Positions 8,117 to 16,854 are shown, numbered from the stretch's first letter. The stretch: 25,541 bases of DNA from Bacillota bacterium (GCA_023390635.1 JAEWCM010000131.1:1-25541), one strand, 5' to 3'. The notes: generated by a model not told the origin, from the sequence alone. A program made the numbers and translations.

Positions 8117-10294
8117 ATGCCTTTCTCAGAGTTGATGGAAAAACTGCAAAAAAGCATGCCTCCTGACCGGGTGGCTTTGGTTGAGCGTGCTTATCGTTTT
8201 GCCGAAGAGGCTCATCGCGGCCAGCATCGCAACTCTGGGGAAGACTATATTGAGCATCCGGTACAGGTGGCGATTATCCTGTCCGAGCTGGAAATGGATG
8301 AGGTGACCCTTGCTGCCGCTTTTTTACATGATGTGGTCGAAGATACGTCTTACACCTTAGCGGATATTGAAAAACTGTTTGGACCGGAAGTGGCTTTGCT
8401 GGTGGATGGGGTTACCAAGTTGGGCAAGCTTGCTTTCAAAAGTAAAATGGAGCAGCAGGTGGAGAATCTGCGCAAAATGTTTCTGGCCATGGCCAAGGAT
8501 ATCCGGGTCATCCTCATTAAACTGGCAGACCGCCTGCATAACATGCGGACCTTAAAGTATCACAGTGAACAGAAGCAAAAAGAGATTGCCCAGGAGACTT
8601 TGGAGATCTTTGCCCCTTTGGCCAACCGCTTAGGTATTTTTCATATCAAATGGGAGCTGGAGGATCTTTCCTTCCGTTACCTGAAACCCCAGGAGTATTA
8701 TGACCTGGTGGAAGGGATTGCTTTGAAGCGGAAAGAGCGGCAGGAGCAAATCGACGAAGTGATTGTTCAACTGCGTCAACGCCTGGATGAGGTGGGGATT
8801 AAGGCTGATATTGCCGGGCGTCCGAAACATTTTTACAGCATCTATCGGAAAATGGTTACTCAGAAGAAGGAATTGAGCGAGATATACGATCTTACTGCCA
8901 TCCGGGTGATTGTCGATTCGGTCAATGACTGTTATGGAGCGCTGGGAATTATTCATACTTGCTGGAAGCCTATTCCCGGCCGTTTTAAAGATTATATCGC
9001 CATGCCTAAGCCGAATATGTACCAAAGCCTTCATACAACGCTGGTCGGAATGCATGGAGAACCTTTTGAAGTGCAGATCAGAACCTGGGAGATGCACCGT
9101 ACTTCTGAATACGGAATTGCCGCTCACTGGAAATATAAAGAAGGAGGCCGTTCCAACGCAGGTAATTTCGAGCAAAAACTTTCCTGGCTGCGCCAGCTTT
9201 TGGAATGGCAGCATGATTCCCGGGATGCCGGAGAGTTTATGGAGTCTCTCAAGATTGACCTCTTTACCGACACAGTTTTCGTCTTTACCCCGAAAGGGGA
9301 TGTGGTGGAACTTCCGGCCGGATCATGTCCGGTGGATTTCGCCTACCGTGTGCACACCGATGTAGGACATCGTTGTGTAGGGGCCAAAACCAATGGGCGG
9401 ATTGTCCCTTTGGATACAAAGCTGGCCAATGGAGATATTGTGGAAATCCTGACCTCCAAGCAAGGCAATGGTCCAAGCCGGGATTGGCTTAAATTTGTGA
9501 AAACCTCTCAGGCCAAGAACCGGATTCGCCAATGGTTTAAGAAGGAACAAAGGGACGAGAATATTGTCCGGGGCAAAGAAATTCTGGAGCGCGAGGTGCG
9601 GAAACTGGGTCTTGAACCGGCTCAGGTGCTGAAGGCCGAAAATCTGCCTGATTTGGCTAAAGACAATAACTTTGTGGCAGTTGAGGATATGTATTCCGCT
9701 TTGGGAGACGGGGCCATCAGTGTCAATAAGATTTTAAACCGGCTGCGGGAGGAACTGTCTAAGGAAGAGCGGGAACGGATGCAGTTGGCCATGGTGCATC
9801 AGGGTGAGAGCAAGCCGGTGCCTTATGGCAAGGCCTCCCATGGGGTAAGGGTCAAAGGGGTGGACAATATCATGATCCGGTTTTCCCGTTGCTGCAATCC
9901 TTTGCCCGGTGACGATATTGTCGGTTATATTACCCGTGGCAGAGGAGTTTCCATCCATCGCAAGGATTGTGCCAACATCAAGGTACACAGCAAAGAAGAA
10001 GAGGACCGGATGGTGGAAGTGATGTGGGCTGAACAGGGAGAAAGCACTTATCCTGTGGATGTACAGATATTCGGTATTGACAGGTCCCGTTTGGTGACGG
10101 ATGTGATGAATGCGGTGATGGATATACGAACTAATATATTGGGAATAAACGCTAGAGTGGGAAAAGATCGGGAAGTTAATATTCAGCTCAGTGTGGAAAT
10201 CAGAAATCTGGAGCACCTGGATTATATTCTTGCTAAGGTCCGCAAAGTTAAAGATGTCACGATGGCTGAAAGAGTTTATTCCGGAGGAATGTAA
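8117..10294 (+). CDS. relA: Bifunctional (p)ppGpp synthetase/hydrolase (Rel/RSH family)
   Basis: The 725-residue long RSH protein makes and breaks the alarmone (p)ppGpp. The N-terminal HD hydrolase domain is intact (H47, H71-D72 in LHDVVEDT, and the ADRLHNMRT stretch at 137-145). The synthetase domain spans about 230-340 and carries the RFKD tetrad (289-292), the RxKD form found in bifunctional or SpoT-like enzymes. A TGS domain follows at about 386-447, then a conserved Cys-containing zinc-finger region (RCCNPLPGDDI) and a C-terminal ACT domain. The ATG at 8117 follows AGGAGC, 14 bases after apt. The stop abuts the dtd start. Both catalytic sites appear functional. Confidence 0.96.
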   Translation: MPFSELMEKLQKSMPPDRVALVERAYRFAEEAHRGQHRNSGEDYIEHPVQVAIILSELEMDEVTLAAAFLHDVVEDTSYTLADIEKLFGPEVALLVDGVTKLGKLAFKSKMEQQVENLRKMFLAMAKDIRVILIKLADRLHNMRTLKYHSEQKQKEIAQETLEIFAPLANRLGIFHIKWELEDLSFRYLKPQEYYDLVEGIALKRKERQEQIDEVIVQLRQRLDEVGIKADIAGRPKHFYSIYRKMVTQKKELSEIYDLTAIRVIVDSVNDCYGALGIIHTCWKPIPGRFKDYIAMPKPNMYQSLHTTLVGMHGEPFEVQIRTWEMHRTSEYGIAAHWKYKEGGRSNAGNFEQKLSWLRQLLEWQHDSRDAGEFMESLKIDLFTDTVFVFTPKGDVVELPAGSCPVDFAYRVHTDVGHRCVGAKTNGRIVPLDTKLANGDIVEILTSKQGNGPSRDWLKFVKTSQAKNRIRQWFKKEQRDENIVRGKEILEREVRKLGLEPAQVLKAENLPDLAKDNNFVAVEDMYSALGDGAISVNKILNRLREELSKEERERMQLAMVHQGESKPVPYGKASHGVRVKGVDNIMIRFSRCCNPLPGDDIVGYITRGRGVSIHRKDCANIKVHSKEEEDRMVEVMWAEQGESTYPVDVQIFGIDRSRLVTDVMNAVMDIRTNILGINARVGKDREVNIQLSVEIRNLEHLDYILAKVRKVKDVTMAERVYSGGM

Positions 10295-10744
10295 ATGCGC
10301 TGTGTAATTCAAAGGGTAAAAAAGGCCTCTGTGGAGGTTGGAGAGGAAACGGTAGGTCGGATCGGAGCGGGACTGCTGGTTTTTCTCGGAGTCGGTGCCC
10401 ATGATCAGGATAAAGATGTATCATGGATGGCGGAAAAAATCCTTGGTTTGAGAATTTTTGAAGATGAAGAGGGCAAAATGAATAAATCCGTTCAGGATGT
10501 GGGCGGTGAGATTTTGCTTGTGTCCCAATTCACCCTTTACGGGGATTGCCGCAAGGGGAAACGGCCAAGCTTTTCTGAGGCAGCTTCGCCACAAACAGGC
10601 AAGGTGATATATGAGCAGATGATTGATGTTCTGAAAGCTAGCGGGCTGAAAGTGGAGACAGGGATTTTCCAAGCTCATATGGAAGTTTCCCTTTGCAATG
10701 ACGGGCCGGTCACCATGCTTCTGGACAGTGAGAAAACCTTTTGA
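10295..10744 (+). CDS. dtd: D-aminoacyl-tRNA deacylase
   Basis: The enzyme removes D-amino acids (and mischarged Gly) from tRNA. The 149-residue length is typical. The two active-site signatures are clear: SQFTLYGD (77-84) and NDGPVT (135-140), the latter holding the cross-subunit Gly-cisPro of the chiral proofreading pocket. The ATG directly follows the TAA of relA, and its ribosome site GGAGGA lies inside the relA 3' end, so the two are translationally coupled. The relA-dtd pair is a standard Firmicutes arrangement. Confidence 0.96.
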   Translation: MRCVIQRVKKASVEVGEETVGRIGAGLLVFLGVGAHDQDKDVSWMAEKILGLRIFEDEEGKMNKSVQDVGGEILLVSQFTLYGDCRKGKRPSFSEAASPQTGKVIYEQMIDVLKASGLKVETGIFQAHMEVSLCNDGPVTMLLDSEKTF

Positions 10745-10792
10745 TCCAGGTAACTCTGGGAGTTACATTGAAAATGCTAAGGGGGACCAGCC

Positions 10793-11410
10793 ATGATCGA
10801 ATCTCTTCCGGTAGGTAGATTAAGGGAAAATTGCTATCTGTTTATTTGTGATGATGAAAAAAAGGGAGCGCTAATCGATCCCGGTGCCAATGGGGAAAAA
10901 ATAAAAAGGTGGCTGGCTGATAAGGACGTAAAGATTGAGTATATTCTTTTAACCCACGGTCATTGGGATCATATTGGAGCGGTAGAAGAACTGCGCCGTG
11001 AATATAACGCTATAGTAGGAATACATGCTGATGATACGGCAATGCTGGGTAGCCCTGAGCTTAATCTGTCCATGATTTGGAGTACCCCGATTAGCTGTCA
11101 GCCGGCAGACCTTATCTTTCAGGATGGACAGACATTTAAGGTGGGAAACTGCGAGTTTAAGGTGATCCATACTCCTGGTCACAGCCCGGGATCAAGTTGT
11201 TTCCTGACTTACGAGGCTTTGTTTGCGGGAGATACGCTATTTTTTGAGTCGGTAGGAAGGACTGATCTTCCCGGTGGTTCAGAGGAACAGATAAAAGAAA
11301 GCATCAAGACAAAGCTTTTTTCTCTTCCCGAAAAGACCAGAGTTTTGCCTGGACATGGTCCGGAAACGACGATCGACCGGGAAAAGAAACATAATTCATA
11401 TTTACGATGA
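10793..11410 (+). CDS. MBL-fold metallohydrolase (glyoxalase II-like, YqgX type)
   Basis: This 205-residue single-domain metallo-beta-lactamase protein has THGHWDH (H55, H57, D59, H60), TPGHSPGS (H130), AGDTLF (D147) and PGHGP (H188). Together these form the complete di-metal site. It resembles hydroxyacylglutathione-hydrolase-like proteins of Gram-positive bacteria, which usually lack the glutathione-binding C-terminal domain. The true thioester substrate is unknown, and bacillithiol or another thiol is possible. The ATG follows AAGGGGGA. The last bases overlap the hemZ start (ATGA), so the two are coupled. Confidence 0.88.
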   Translation: MIESLPVGRLRENCYLFICDDEKKGALIDPGANGEKIKRWLADKDVKIEYILLTHGHWDHIGAVEELRREYNAIVGIHADDTAMLGSPELNLSMIWSTPISCQPADLIFQDGQTFKVGNCEFKVIHTPGHSPGSSCFLTYEALFAGDTLFFESVGRTDLPGGSEEQIKESIKTKLFSLPEKTRVLPGHGPETTIDREKKHNSYLR

Positions 11411-12951
11411 ATAACATATTGGTTTACAGTGGCTCTTGTTCAACTGAAGATTTGCAGGCTGTCCGGGAACTGCTTATCTCCTGTTTGGCAGGAGTGAGAG
11501 TGGATGTGAAAGGGTTCCGGAGAAAAGAGGAAAATGGGAGCTTTGATCCTTTTGCATGGGATATGGCCGGGTATGACGGGTTGATTCAAGTGGAGGACAG
11601 GGGAAATGATGGGCTAGAGGGAAGCTGGATCGCAACGGAAAAAAAGGTCACAGTCAAGTTGTCCGGGTCAGAATGTCAGGCCGTGCGGGATTTGCCTTCC
11701 GTAGGCCGGGAAAAAACAGAGAAGATCGTGATCAAGCATCTGATTCAATCCCTCTTAAAGGAAGTGCTGGGAATGGAAGTCCCCTGGGGAAGTTTAACAG
11801 GGATGAGACCGACAAAGCTTCTCCACCGCATGATTAATCAGGGTATTAATGAAAAAGAACGGGATCAGATTCTCAGCGGCCGTTATCATGTGAGGGAAGA
11901 TAAAGTCGTCCTTCTGGAAAGAGTGGGCAGGATTCAGAATCCTATTCTGGAGAAAATGAAAGCTAATCCGCAGCAAACGGCGGTTTATGTGGGGATTCCC
12001 TTTTGTCCTTCTCACTGTTCCTACTGTACTTTTCCCGGCTATATTCCTGATCAGGAGCGCAGTGAAGTAAAGATCTATCTAAAAGCCCTGGCTTTAGAAA
12101 TTGCCGCTGTAGGACAGATGATGAAAGAATTAGGGCTGACGGTAGGAAACCTATACTTGGGAGGCGGTACGCCTACCGTATTAAATGGACAGGAACTGGA
12201 GACACTGATCACACAAATCAAGGAAAATCTTCCGATGGATAAAGAACTGGAGTTTACGGTGGAAGGCGGTCGTCCGGATACGCTGAAAGAGGAAACACTT
12301 TCTTGTTTAAAAGATCAGGGGGTCAATAGAATCAGCATTAATCCTCAAACCATGAACGAAAAAACCTTGGTGAGGATTGGCCGGGCTCATCACGTGGATG
12401 AGGTCGTAGAGGCTTTTCGAAGAGCACGGGAGATGCATGACTGGATTATTAATGCCGATATCATTCTTGGTCTCCCCGGTGAAGAAGTGGCCGATGTGCA
12501 AAATACCTTGGAGGCCATGACTGACTTGCATCCGGATAATCTGACGATTCATGCCCTGGCCATTAAACGAGGGTCCAGGGAATGGGAAGAAGGACTCACT
12601 TCCGATCTGACAGACCGGATTGAAAAAATGCAGAAAGCAGCTGTCCGGCAGGCAGAAAGCTGGGGGATGGTCCCATATTACCTTTACCGGCAGCGAAAGA
12701 TCGCCGGTAATCTGGAGAATATCGGATTTGCTCTGCCGGGTAAGGAAAGCCGGTATAATATTGCTATCATGGAGGAATGGCAGCATGTATTTGGGCTGGG
12801 CGCCGGGGCGGCAAGTAAAATAATTTCTGCTCAGGCAGGGGCGTTGGAAAATATGCAGCATCCTTCTTATTGGAAAAGTTATTTGGAAGGTTGGACAAAG
12901 GTCCATGATCGAAGACGGAAAATCCTTGACAAACAGGTCAGGCCTTGTTAA
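11407..12951 (+). CDS. hemZ: Coproporphyrinogen III oxidase/dehydrogenase-like radical SAM protein HemZ
   Basis: The 514-residue radical SAM protein has the HemN-like core motif PFCPSHCSYC (C200, C204, C207; CxxxCxxC binds the 4Fe-4S cluster). LYLGGGTPT near 245 belongs to the SAM site. The long N-terminal region (1-190) is characteristic of the HemZ subgroup of oxygen-independent coproporphyrinogen dehydrogenases in Firmicutes, placing it in heme/porphyrin synthesis. The HemZ role is less certain than HemN, since some HemN-like proteins are heme chaperones. The start at 11407 overlaps the preceding stop. The hisS promoter lies within its last codons. Confidence 0.9.
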   Translation: MNNILVYSGSCSTEDLQAVRELLISCLAGVRVDVKGFRRKEENGSFDPFAWDMAGYDGLIQVEDRGNDGLEGSWIATEKKVTVKLSGSECQAVRDLPSVGREKTEKIVIKHLIQSLLKEVLGMEVPWGSLTGMRPTKLLHRMINQGINEKERDQILSGRYHVREDKVVLLERVGRIQNPILEKMKANPQQTAVYVGIPFCPSHCSYCTFPGYIPDQERSEVKIYLKALALEIAAVGQMMKELGLTVGNLYLGGGTPTVLNGQELETLITQIKENLPMDKELEFTVEGGRPDTLKEETLSCLKDQGVNRISINPQTMNEKTLVRIGRAHHVDEVVEAFRRAREMHDWIINADIILGLPGEEVADVQNTLEAMTDLHPDNLTIHALAIKRGSREWEEGLTSDLTDRIEKMQKAAVRQAESWGMVPYYLYRQRKIAGNLENIGFALPGKESRYNIAIMEEWQHVFGLGAGAASKIISAQAGALENMQHPSYWKSYLEGWTKVHDRRRKILDKQVRPC

Positions 12952-12954
12952 CAT
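12926..12954 (+). promoter_or_regulatory. Sigma-A promoter of hisS-aspS T-box transcript
   Basis: A consensus -35 TTGACA (12926-12931), a 17-base spacer and TAACAT (12949-12954). It overlaps the end of hemZ and would start transcription near 12961, about 330 bases before hisS, leaving room for the T-box leader. Confidence 0.7.
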
Positions 12955-13054
12955 TTCTAATTAATAAGTGGAACATCCGTATACAGAATAACAAATACTT
13001 TATTTTAATAATTGAGAAGTTTACTTCACAGATGATTCTGAACATCCTTTAGGA

Positions 13055-13217
13055 AAGAACTATGGCGATTCTCTCTGCAGGGAGGGCTGTCTTGACTGAA
13101 AGCAGCCTGGGAGAAACATAGGGAGACAGCCTGAAGGCGAGTTATGTGTGACGGATGGTCGCGTTATCGGCCGAAAAAGCGGGCGGTCTGGAACCGCCAA
13201 TAAGGGTGGCACCACGG
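13055..13217 (+). ncRNA. T-box leader of hisS-aspS
   Basis: The T-box consensus AGGGTGGCACCACGG (13203-13217) is followed by a terminator and an aminoacyl-tRNA synthetase gene. Stem I has the distal arm GGCTG/CAGCC (13085-13107) with a TGAAA-containing loop. Stem III is GGCGGT/ACCGCC just before the T-box. Uncharged tRNA should bind and favour the antiterminator, raising synthetase expression. Two candidate specifiers lie on the 3' side of stem I: CAT (His, 13117-13119) after GAGAAA, and GAC (Asp, 13125-13127). The variable base of the TGGN bulge is C (13210), which pairs with a G73 discriminator. Confidence 0.93.
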
Positions 13218-13220
13218 GAA

Positions 13221-13260
13221 CTCTCGTCCCTTGCATAGTTTGCAAGGGAGAGGGTTTTTT
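13221..13260 (+). terminator. T-box-controlled intrinsic terminator
   Basis: CCCTTGCA (13228-13235) pairs with TGCAAGGG (13241-13248), the stem extends through CTCT/AGAG, and six Ts end at 13260. It competes with the T-box antiterminator. Confidence 0.92.
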
Positions 13261-13292
13261 GTATATAAGCGTATATAGGAAGGTGAGATAAA

Positions 13293-14564
13293 ATGATTCA
13301 ACGTCCGAGAGGGACTCAGGATTTTCTGCCCGATATGGTTGAAAAATGGCATTACCTAGAAGGCGTGATCCGTCAGGTTTGTCGTGATTATGGTTATCAG
13401 GAGATCAGGACTCCCATGTTCGAGGTGACGGAACTATTTCAGCGGGGAGTGGGAGAGACCACTGACATCGTGCAGAAAGAGATGTACAGTGTATCAGCCA
13501 AGGACGAGGATAAGTTTACTCTTCGTCCTGAAGGCACTGCTTCAGTATGCCGGGCTTATGTGGAAAATAAGTTGTATGGAGGCAATTTGCCTGTCAAGCT
13601 CTATTATATGGGGCCAATGTTCCGGCATGAAAGGCCACAAGCGGGAAGATTCCGCCAGTTTCACCAGTTTGGGGTAGAAGTTCTGGGAGCGGACCAGCCC
13701 ATGGTGGATGCAGAAGTGATCAGCTTGGCTTGGGATATTTACAGACGTTTAGGGATCATTGGACTGGAACTCCACATCAATTCGGTGGGTTGTCCCGAAT
13801 GTCGTAAGGAACACCGCAAGGCATTGCAAGAATTCCTCAGGCCCCACCGGGAGGAATTATGTTCAGACTGTCAAAACCGCTTTGAGAAAAATCCCCTCCG
13901 CATTCTTGATTGCAAAAAGCCTCATTGTCGGGAAATTTCTCAGGGTGCGCCGACGACTCTGGACATGCTGTGTTCCGAATGTGCGGAGCATTTTGCAAAA
14001 TTGAAAGCTTTCCTGGACGGGGCAGGAGTCCCATATCAGGTTGATCCTCGTTTGGTGCGGGGACTAGATTATTATCAGAAGACGGCGTTTGAGATTATGG
14101 CCGAGGATATTGGAGCTCAAAGTGCTGTGTGTGGTGGAGGTCGGTATGACGGTCTGGTAGAGGAAATCGGTGGTCCAAGAACTCCGGGGATCGGATTTGC
14201 CATGGGCTTGGAACGAGCTGTAGGAGTGCTGGAAAAGCAGAATAAGTTTCCGGAGATCAAGGAGAAGAATTTTGCTGTCCTGATTTCTTTAGGGGAAGCG
14301 GCTCAGAAAAGAGCCTTTGCGATGGTCAATCATCTGCGCAGTCAGTCCATTCCGGTGGGAATTGACTTGTTGGACCGCAGTCTGAAGTCTCAATTAAAAG
14401 GTGCAGACAGGGAGGGAGCTAAACTGGCTCTGATCCTTGGTGAGGAAGAGCTCGCTCGGGGTGTTATCATTATGCGTGACTTGGTATTGGGTGAACAGAC
14501 TGAGATCAGCCTGGCAGACGGAGAAAAAGCAGTGATAGAGAAATATGGTGAGGTGTGCAAGTAA
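13293..14564 (+). CDS. hisS: Histidine-tRNA ligase
   Basis: The 423-residue class II synthetase charges tRNA-His. Seen are motif 2 with LRPEGT (77-82) and RHERPQAGRFRQFHQ (111-125), the HisRS-specific LVRGLDYY (254-261), the GGGRYDGL block (281-288), motif 3 (GIGFAMGLER, 299-308) and a C-terminal anticodon-binding domain from about 325. An insertion at 165-232 carries eight cysteines in CxxC-like pairs (C167/C170, C190/C193, C207, C212, C227/C230), suggesting a zinc-binding insert; I believe this occurs in other clostridial HisRS. The ATG at 13293 has a good AGGAAGGTGA site. The stop overlaps the aspS start by one base. Confidence 0.97.
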   Translation: MIQRPRGTQDFLPDMVEKWHYLEGVIRQVCRDYGYQEIRTPMFEVTELFQRGVGETTDIVQKEMYSVSAKDEDKFTLRPEGTASVCRAYVENKLYGGNLPVKLYYMGPMFRHERPQAGRFRQFHQFGVEVLGADQPMVDAEVISLAWDIYRRLGIIGLELHINSVGCPECRKEHRKALQEFLRPHREELCSDCQNRFEKNPLRILDCKKPHCREISQGAPTTLDMLCSECAEHFAKLKAFLDGAGVPYQVDPRLVRGLDYYQKTAFEIMAEDIGAQSAVCGGGRYDGLVEEIGGPRTPGIGFAMGLERAVGVLEKQNKFPEIKEKNFAVLISLGEAAQKRAFAMVNHLRSQSIPVGIDLLDRSLKSQLKGADREGAKLALILGEEELARGVIIMRDLVLGEQTEISLADGEKAVIEKYGEVCK

Positions 14565-16333
14565 TGACATTATTGTCGGAAAGAATTGAAGCAGGTTCAT
14601 TAAGAAAAACTCATGCAGATGAAAGGGTTTCCCTTTTAGGTTGGGTACAGCGCAGAAGAGATCACGGCGGTGTTATTTTTGTTGATCTTCGCGATCGTTC
14701 GGGTCAGGTGCAAGTTGTGTTTAATCCTGATATGCCTAACCAGGGCTTTCCTGTGGCGGAGCAGCTCCGTTCCGAATATGTAGTTTCCGTCTCAGGCAAG
14801 ATAAGGATCAGGCCGGATGGCATGACCAATCCCAATCTGGAAACAGGGGAGATTGAAGTGGTGGCAGATAGCCTGACCATCTTGAACAGTGCGAAAACAC
14901 CACCTTTCTATATTCAGGATCATATTGACGTGGATGAAACGCTGCGTTTGAAATACCGCTACCTTGATTTAAGAAGGCCGGAAATGCTGGAGACTTTTAA
15001 GCTCCGGCACCGGGTAATGCATATTATGCGCACGTACCTGGATGAAAAGGGTTTTATGGAAATGGAAACTCCCATCCTGACCAAATCCAGCCCGGAGGGG
15101 GCCAGAGATTATTTGGTGCCCAGCAGGGTACATCTGGGAGAATTTTATGCATTGCCTCAATCGCCTCAGCTCTTTAAGCAGCTGCTGATGGTAGGCGGCC
15201 TGGAAAAATATTTCCAAATTGCACGCTGCTTCCGGGATGAGGATTTGCGGGCAGATCGTCAGCCTGAGTTTACTCAGTTGGACATCGAGATGTCTTTTGT
15301 GGAAGTGAATGACGTTATTGCCATGGTAGAGGAAATGATGAGCAAAATCTTTGCCGAAACCATAGGAGAAACAATGGCAACGCCAATTCTCCGTTTAACG
15401 TATAAAGAGGCCATAGAGCGTTATGGTTCGGATAAACCTGATATTCGCTTCGGGATGGAATTGATTGATGTGGCCGAGGTGGTGGAGAAGTCCGAATTTA
15501 AAGTGTTTACCCAGGTACTGGCTAAAGGCGGAAGAGTAAAAGGAATCTGTGCCAAAGGATGTGCCGGTATGCCCCGTCGGGAGTTGGACGGGTTGGTAAG
15601 CTTTGTCGCCACTTATGGGGCCAAAGGACTGGCTTATATTGTTCTGGGCGAAGAGGGAATCAAGTCTCCTATTGCTAAATTTTTTACTGAAGAGGAGATG
15701 GCGGCTTTGATCAGCCGCATGGGTGGAGAGACCGGTGACATTTTATTCTTTGTCGCTGATAAACCTCAGGTGGTGGCCGATGCATTAGGCCATTTGCGCT
15801 TGGAACTGGCTAAGCGTTTGGAATTGATTCCCGAAGGCAAGTTTAGCTTTTTATGGGTAACAGAGTTCCCCCTGTTGGAGTACAGCGAAGAAGACAAGCG
15901 TTATGTGGCTATCCATCACCCTTTTACTGCGCCTATGGATGAAGATTTGTCTTTAGTGGAAAGCGATCCGGGAGCAGTAAGAGCAAAAGCTTATGATTTA
16001 GTCTTAAACGGTGTAGAATTAGGTGGCGGAAGCATCCGGATTCATCGCCGGGATGTTCAGGAAACAATGTTCAAGCTGCTGGGCATGTCTATGGAAACGG
16101 CAAGAGACAAATTCGGCTATCTGTTGGATGCCTTTGAATACGGGACACCGCCTCATGGTGGAGTAGCTTTCGGCCTCGATCGTTTAATGATGCTGCTGAC
16201 TGGAAAGGATAATATCCGTGACGTAATTCCTTTCCCGAAAACCCAGAGTGCTTCTTGCCTGATGACTGAGGCGCCTTCTCCTGTGGATGAAAAACAGCTG
16301 CGGGAACTCCACATCGCTGTGAGGTCAAAATAA
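14564..16333 (+). CDS. aspS: Aspartate-tRNA ligase, probably non-discriminating (Asp/Asn)
   Basis: ATG 14564 is chosen: AGGTG at 14551-14555 sits at the right distance and the ATG overlaps the hisS TAA. This gives 589 residues, the length of bacterial-type AspRS. An N-terminal OB anticodon-binding domain (1-105) is followed by the class II core with motif 2 (FRDEDLRADRQPEFTQLD), an inserted GAD domain (about 290-410) and motif 3 (FGLDRLMMLLTG). The loop RRRDHGG has His34 where E. coli has Leu. His here is associated with non-discriminating enzymes that also make Asp-tRNA-Asn for GatCAB. The latter is inference; no asnS or gat genes are in view. Confidence 0.96.
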   Translation: MTLLSERIEAGSLRKTHADERVSLLGWVQRRRDHGGVIFVDLRDRSGQVQVVFNPDMPNQGFPVAEQLRSEYVVSVSGKIRIRPDGMTNPNLETGEIEVVADSLTILNSAKTPPFYIQDHIDVDETLRLKYRYLDLRRPEMLETFKLRHRVMHIMRTYLDEKGFMEMETPILTKSSPEGARDYLVPSRVHLGEFYALPQSPQLFKQLLMVGGLEKYFQIARCFRDEDLRADRQPEFTQLDIEMSFVEVNDVIAMVEEMMSKIFAETIGETMATPILRLTYKEAIERYGSDKPDIRFGMELIDVAEVVEKSEFKVFTQVLAKGGRVKGICAKGCAGMPRRELDGLVSFVATYGAKGLAYIVLGEEGIKSPIAKFFTEEEMAALISRMGGETGDILFFVADKPQVVADALGHLRLELAKRLELIPEGKFSFLWVTEFPLLEYSEEDKRYVAIHHPFTAPMDEDLSLVESDPGAVRAKAYDLVLNGVELGGGSIRIHRRDVQETMFKLLGMSMETARDKFGYLLDAFEYGTPPHGGVAFGLDRLMMLLTGKDNIRDVIPFPKTQSASCLMTEAPSPVDEKQLRELHIAVRSK

Positions 16334-16348
16334 TAAAAAAATAAGTCA

Positions 16349-16387
16349 GAACCGGAGTAAATATTATAATTTTTCTCCGGTTCTTTG
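16349..16387 (+). terminator. Terminator after aspS
   Basis: AGAACCGGAG (16348-16357) pairs perfectly with CTCCGGTTCT (16375-16384) around an AT-rich loop. The T-run after it is short, so efficiency is uncertain, but the position right after aspS fits. Confidence 0.65.
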
Positions 16388-16475
16388 GCATTGATTGAGG
16401 ATAAGCATCTTGAGAGTGGTGTAAAATAAGCAGTAAAGTGTTTAAAAAGGTAACTGTAAAGGTTGCTAGAAACAT

Positions 16476-16504
16476 TTGACATCTGGTTAGTATAGAATTA
16501 TAAT
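16476..16504 (+). promoter_or_regulatory. Perfect sigma-A promoter of repressor-thioredoxin unit
   Basis: TTGACA (16476-16481), a 17-base spacer and TATAAT (16499-16504) are both exact consensus. The start site should be near 16511, directly at the edge of the operator. A promoter this strong makes repressor control important. Confidence 0.88.
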
Positions 16505-16514
16505 ATAAACATAG

Positions 16515-16531
16515 ATACCCCTTGGGGGTAT
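16515..16531 (+). promoter_or_regulatory. CsoR-family-type operator
   Basis: The inverted repeat ATACCCC / GGGGTAT has a 3-base centre and lies between the predicted transcription start and the ribosome site. C-run/G-run palindromes flanked by TA are the known operator form for CsoR/RcnR/CstR repressors. It points to autoregulation of the next two genes. Confidence 0.75.
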
Positions 16532-16544
16532 GGAGGAGATGCTG

Positions 16545-16832
16545 TTGAAATCTCAAATAGAAAATTTTGATGCAGAGTCGAATGAAGCGATTATCCGCCG
16601 CCTGAAAAAAATTGAGGGTCAGGTTAAAGGACTGCAGAAAATGATTGAAAGCGGAAAATGCTGCAATGATGTTTTGATCCAGGTTGCAGCAGTTAAGGCG
16701 GCTGTAAATCGAGTAGGGATTCTGCTGATTGACCAACATTCTCGAACTTGTTTGAAGAGTGCATTAGAGAATCAAGGTCAGGATGATGCTATTAATGACT
16801 TATTGGAGATTCTGACTAAATTTATGAAATGA
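16545..16832 (+). CDS. CsoR-family (DUF156) metal- or persulfide-sensing repressor
   Basis: TTG 16545 is chosen because GGAGGAG (16532-16538) is well spaced to it. ATG 16539 would be too close, and ATG 16530 lies inside the operator. The 95-residue all-helical protein matches DUF156. From the TTG, the sensing residues are Cys40, His65 and Cys69 (with Cys39 beside Cys40). The 25- and 4-residue spacings equal those of the Cu(I)-binding C-H-C set in CsoR. CstR persulfide sensors keep the equivalents of Cys40 and the mid-helix position, so the ligand is not fixed by sequence alone. The next gene is a thioredoxin and not a copper ATPase, which leans toward thiol/sulfur stress. It should bind the palindrome just upstream and repress both genes. 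Confidence 0.88.
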   Translation: MKSQIENFDAESNEAIIRRLKKIEGQVKGLQKMIESGKCCNDVLIQVAAVKAAVNRVGILLIDQHSRTCLKSALENQGQDDAINDLLEILTKFMK

Positions 16833-16854
16833 ATGATTTTAAGGAGGAATTAAT

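Noticed and set aside
8630..9214. Long minus-strand frame inside relA
   Set aside because: It lies opposite a clear, well-conserved coding gene and the translation shows no family features.
12307..12954. Long minus-strand frame inside hemZ
   Set aside because: It is a shadow of the HemZ coding frame with no plausible ribosome site or motif.
16530..16544. ATG 16530 and ATG 16539 as starts of the CsoR-family gene
   Set aside because: The first lies inside the operator palindrome, and the second is too close to GGAGGAG. TTG 16545 is correctly spaced.
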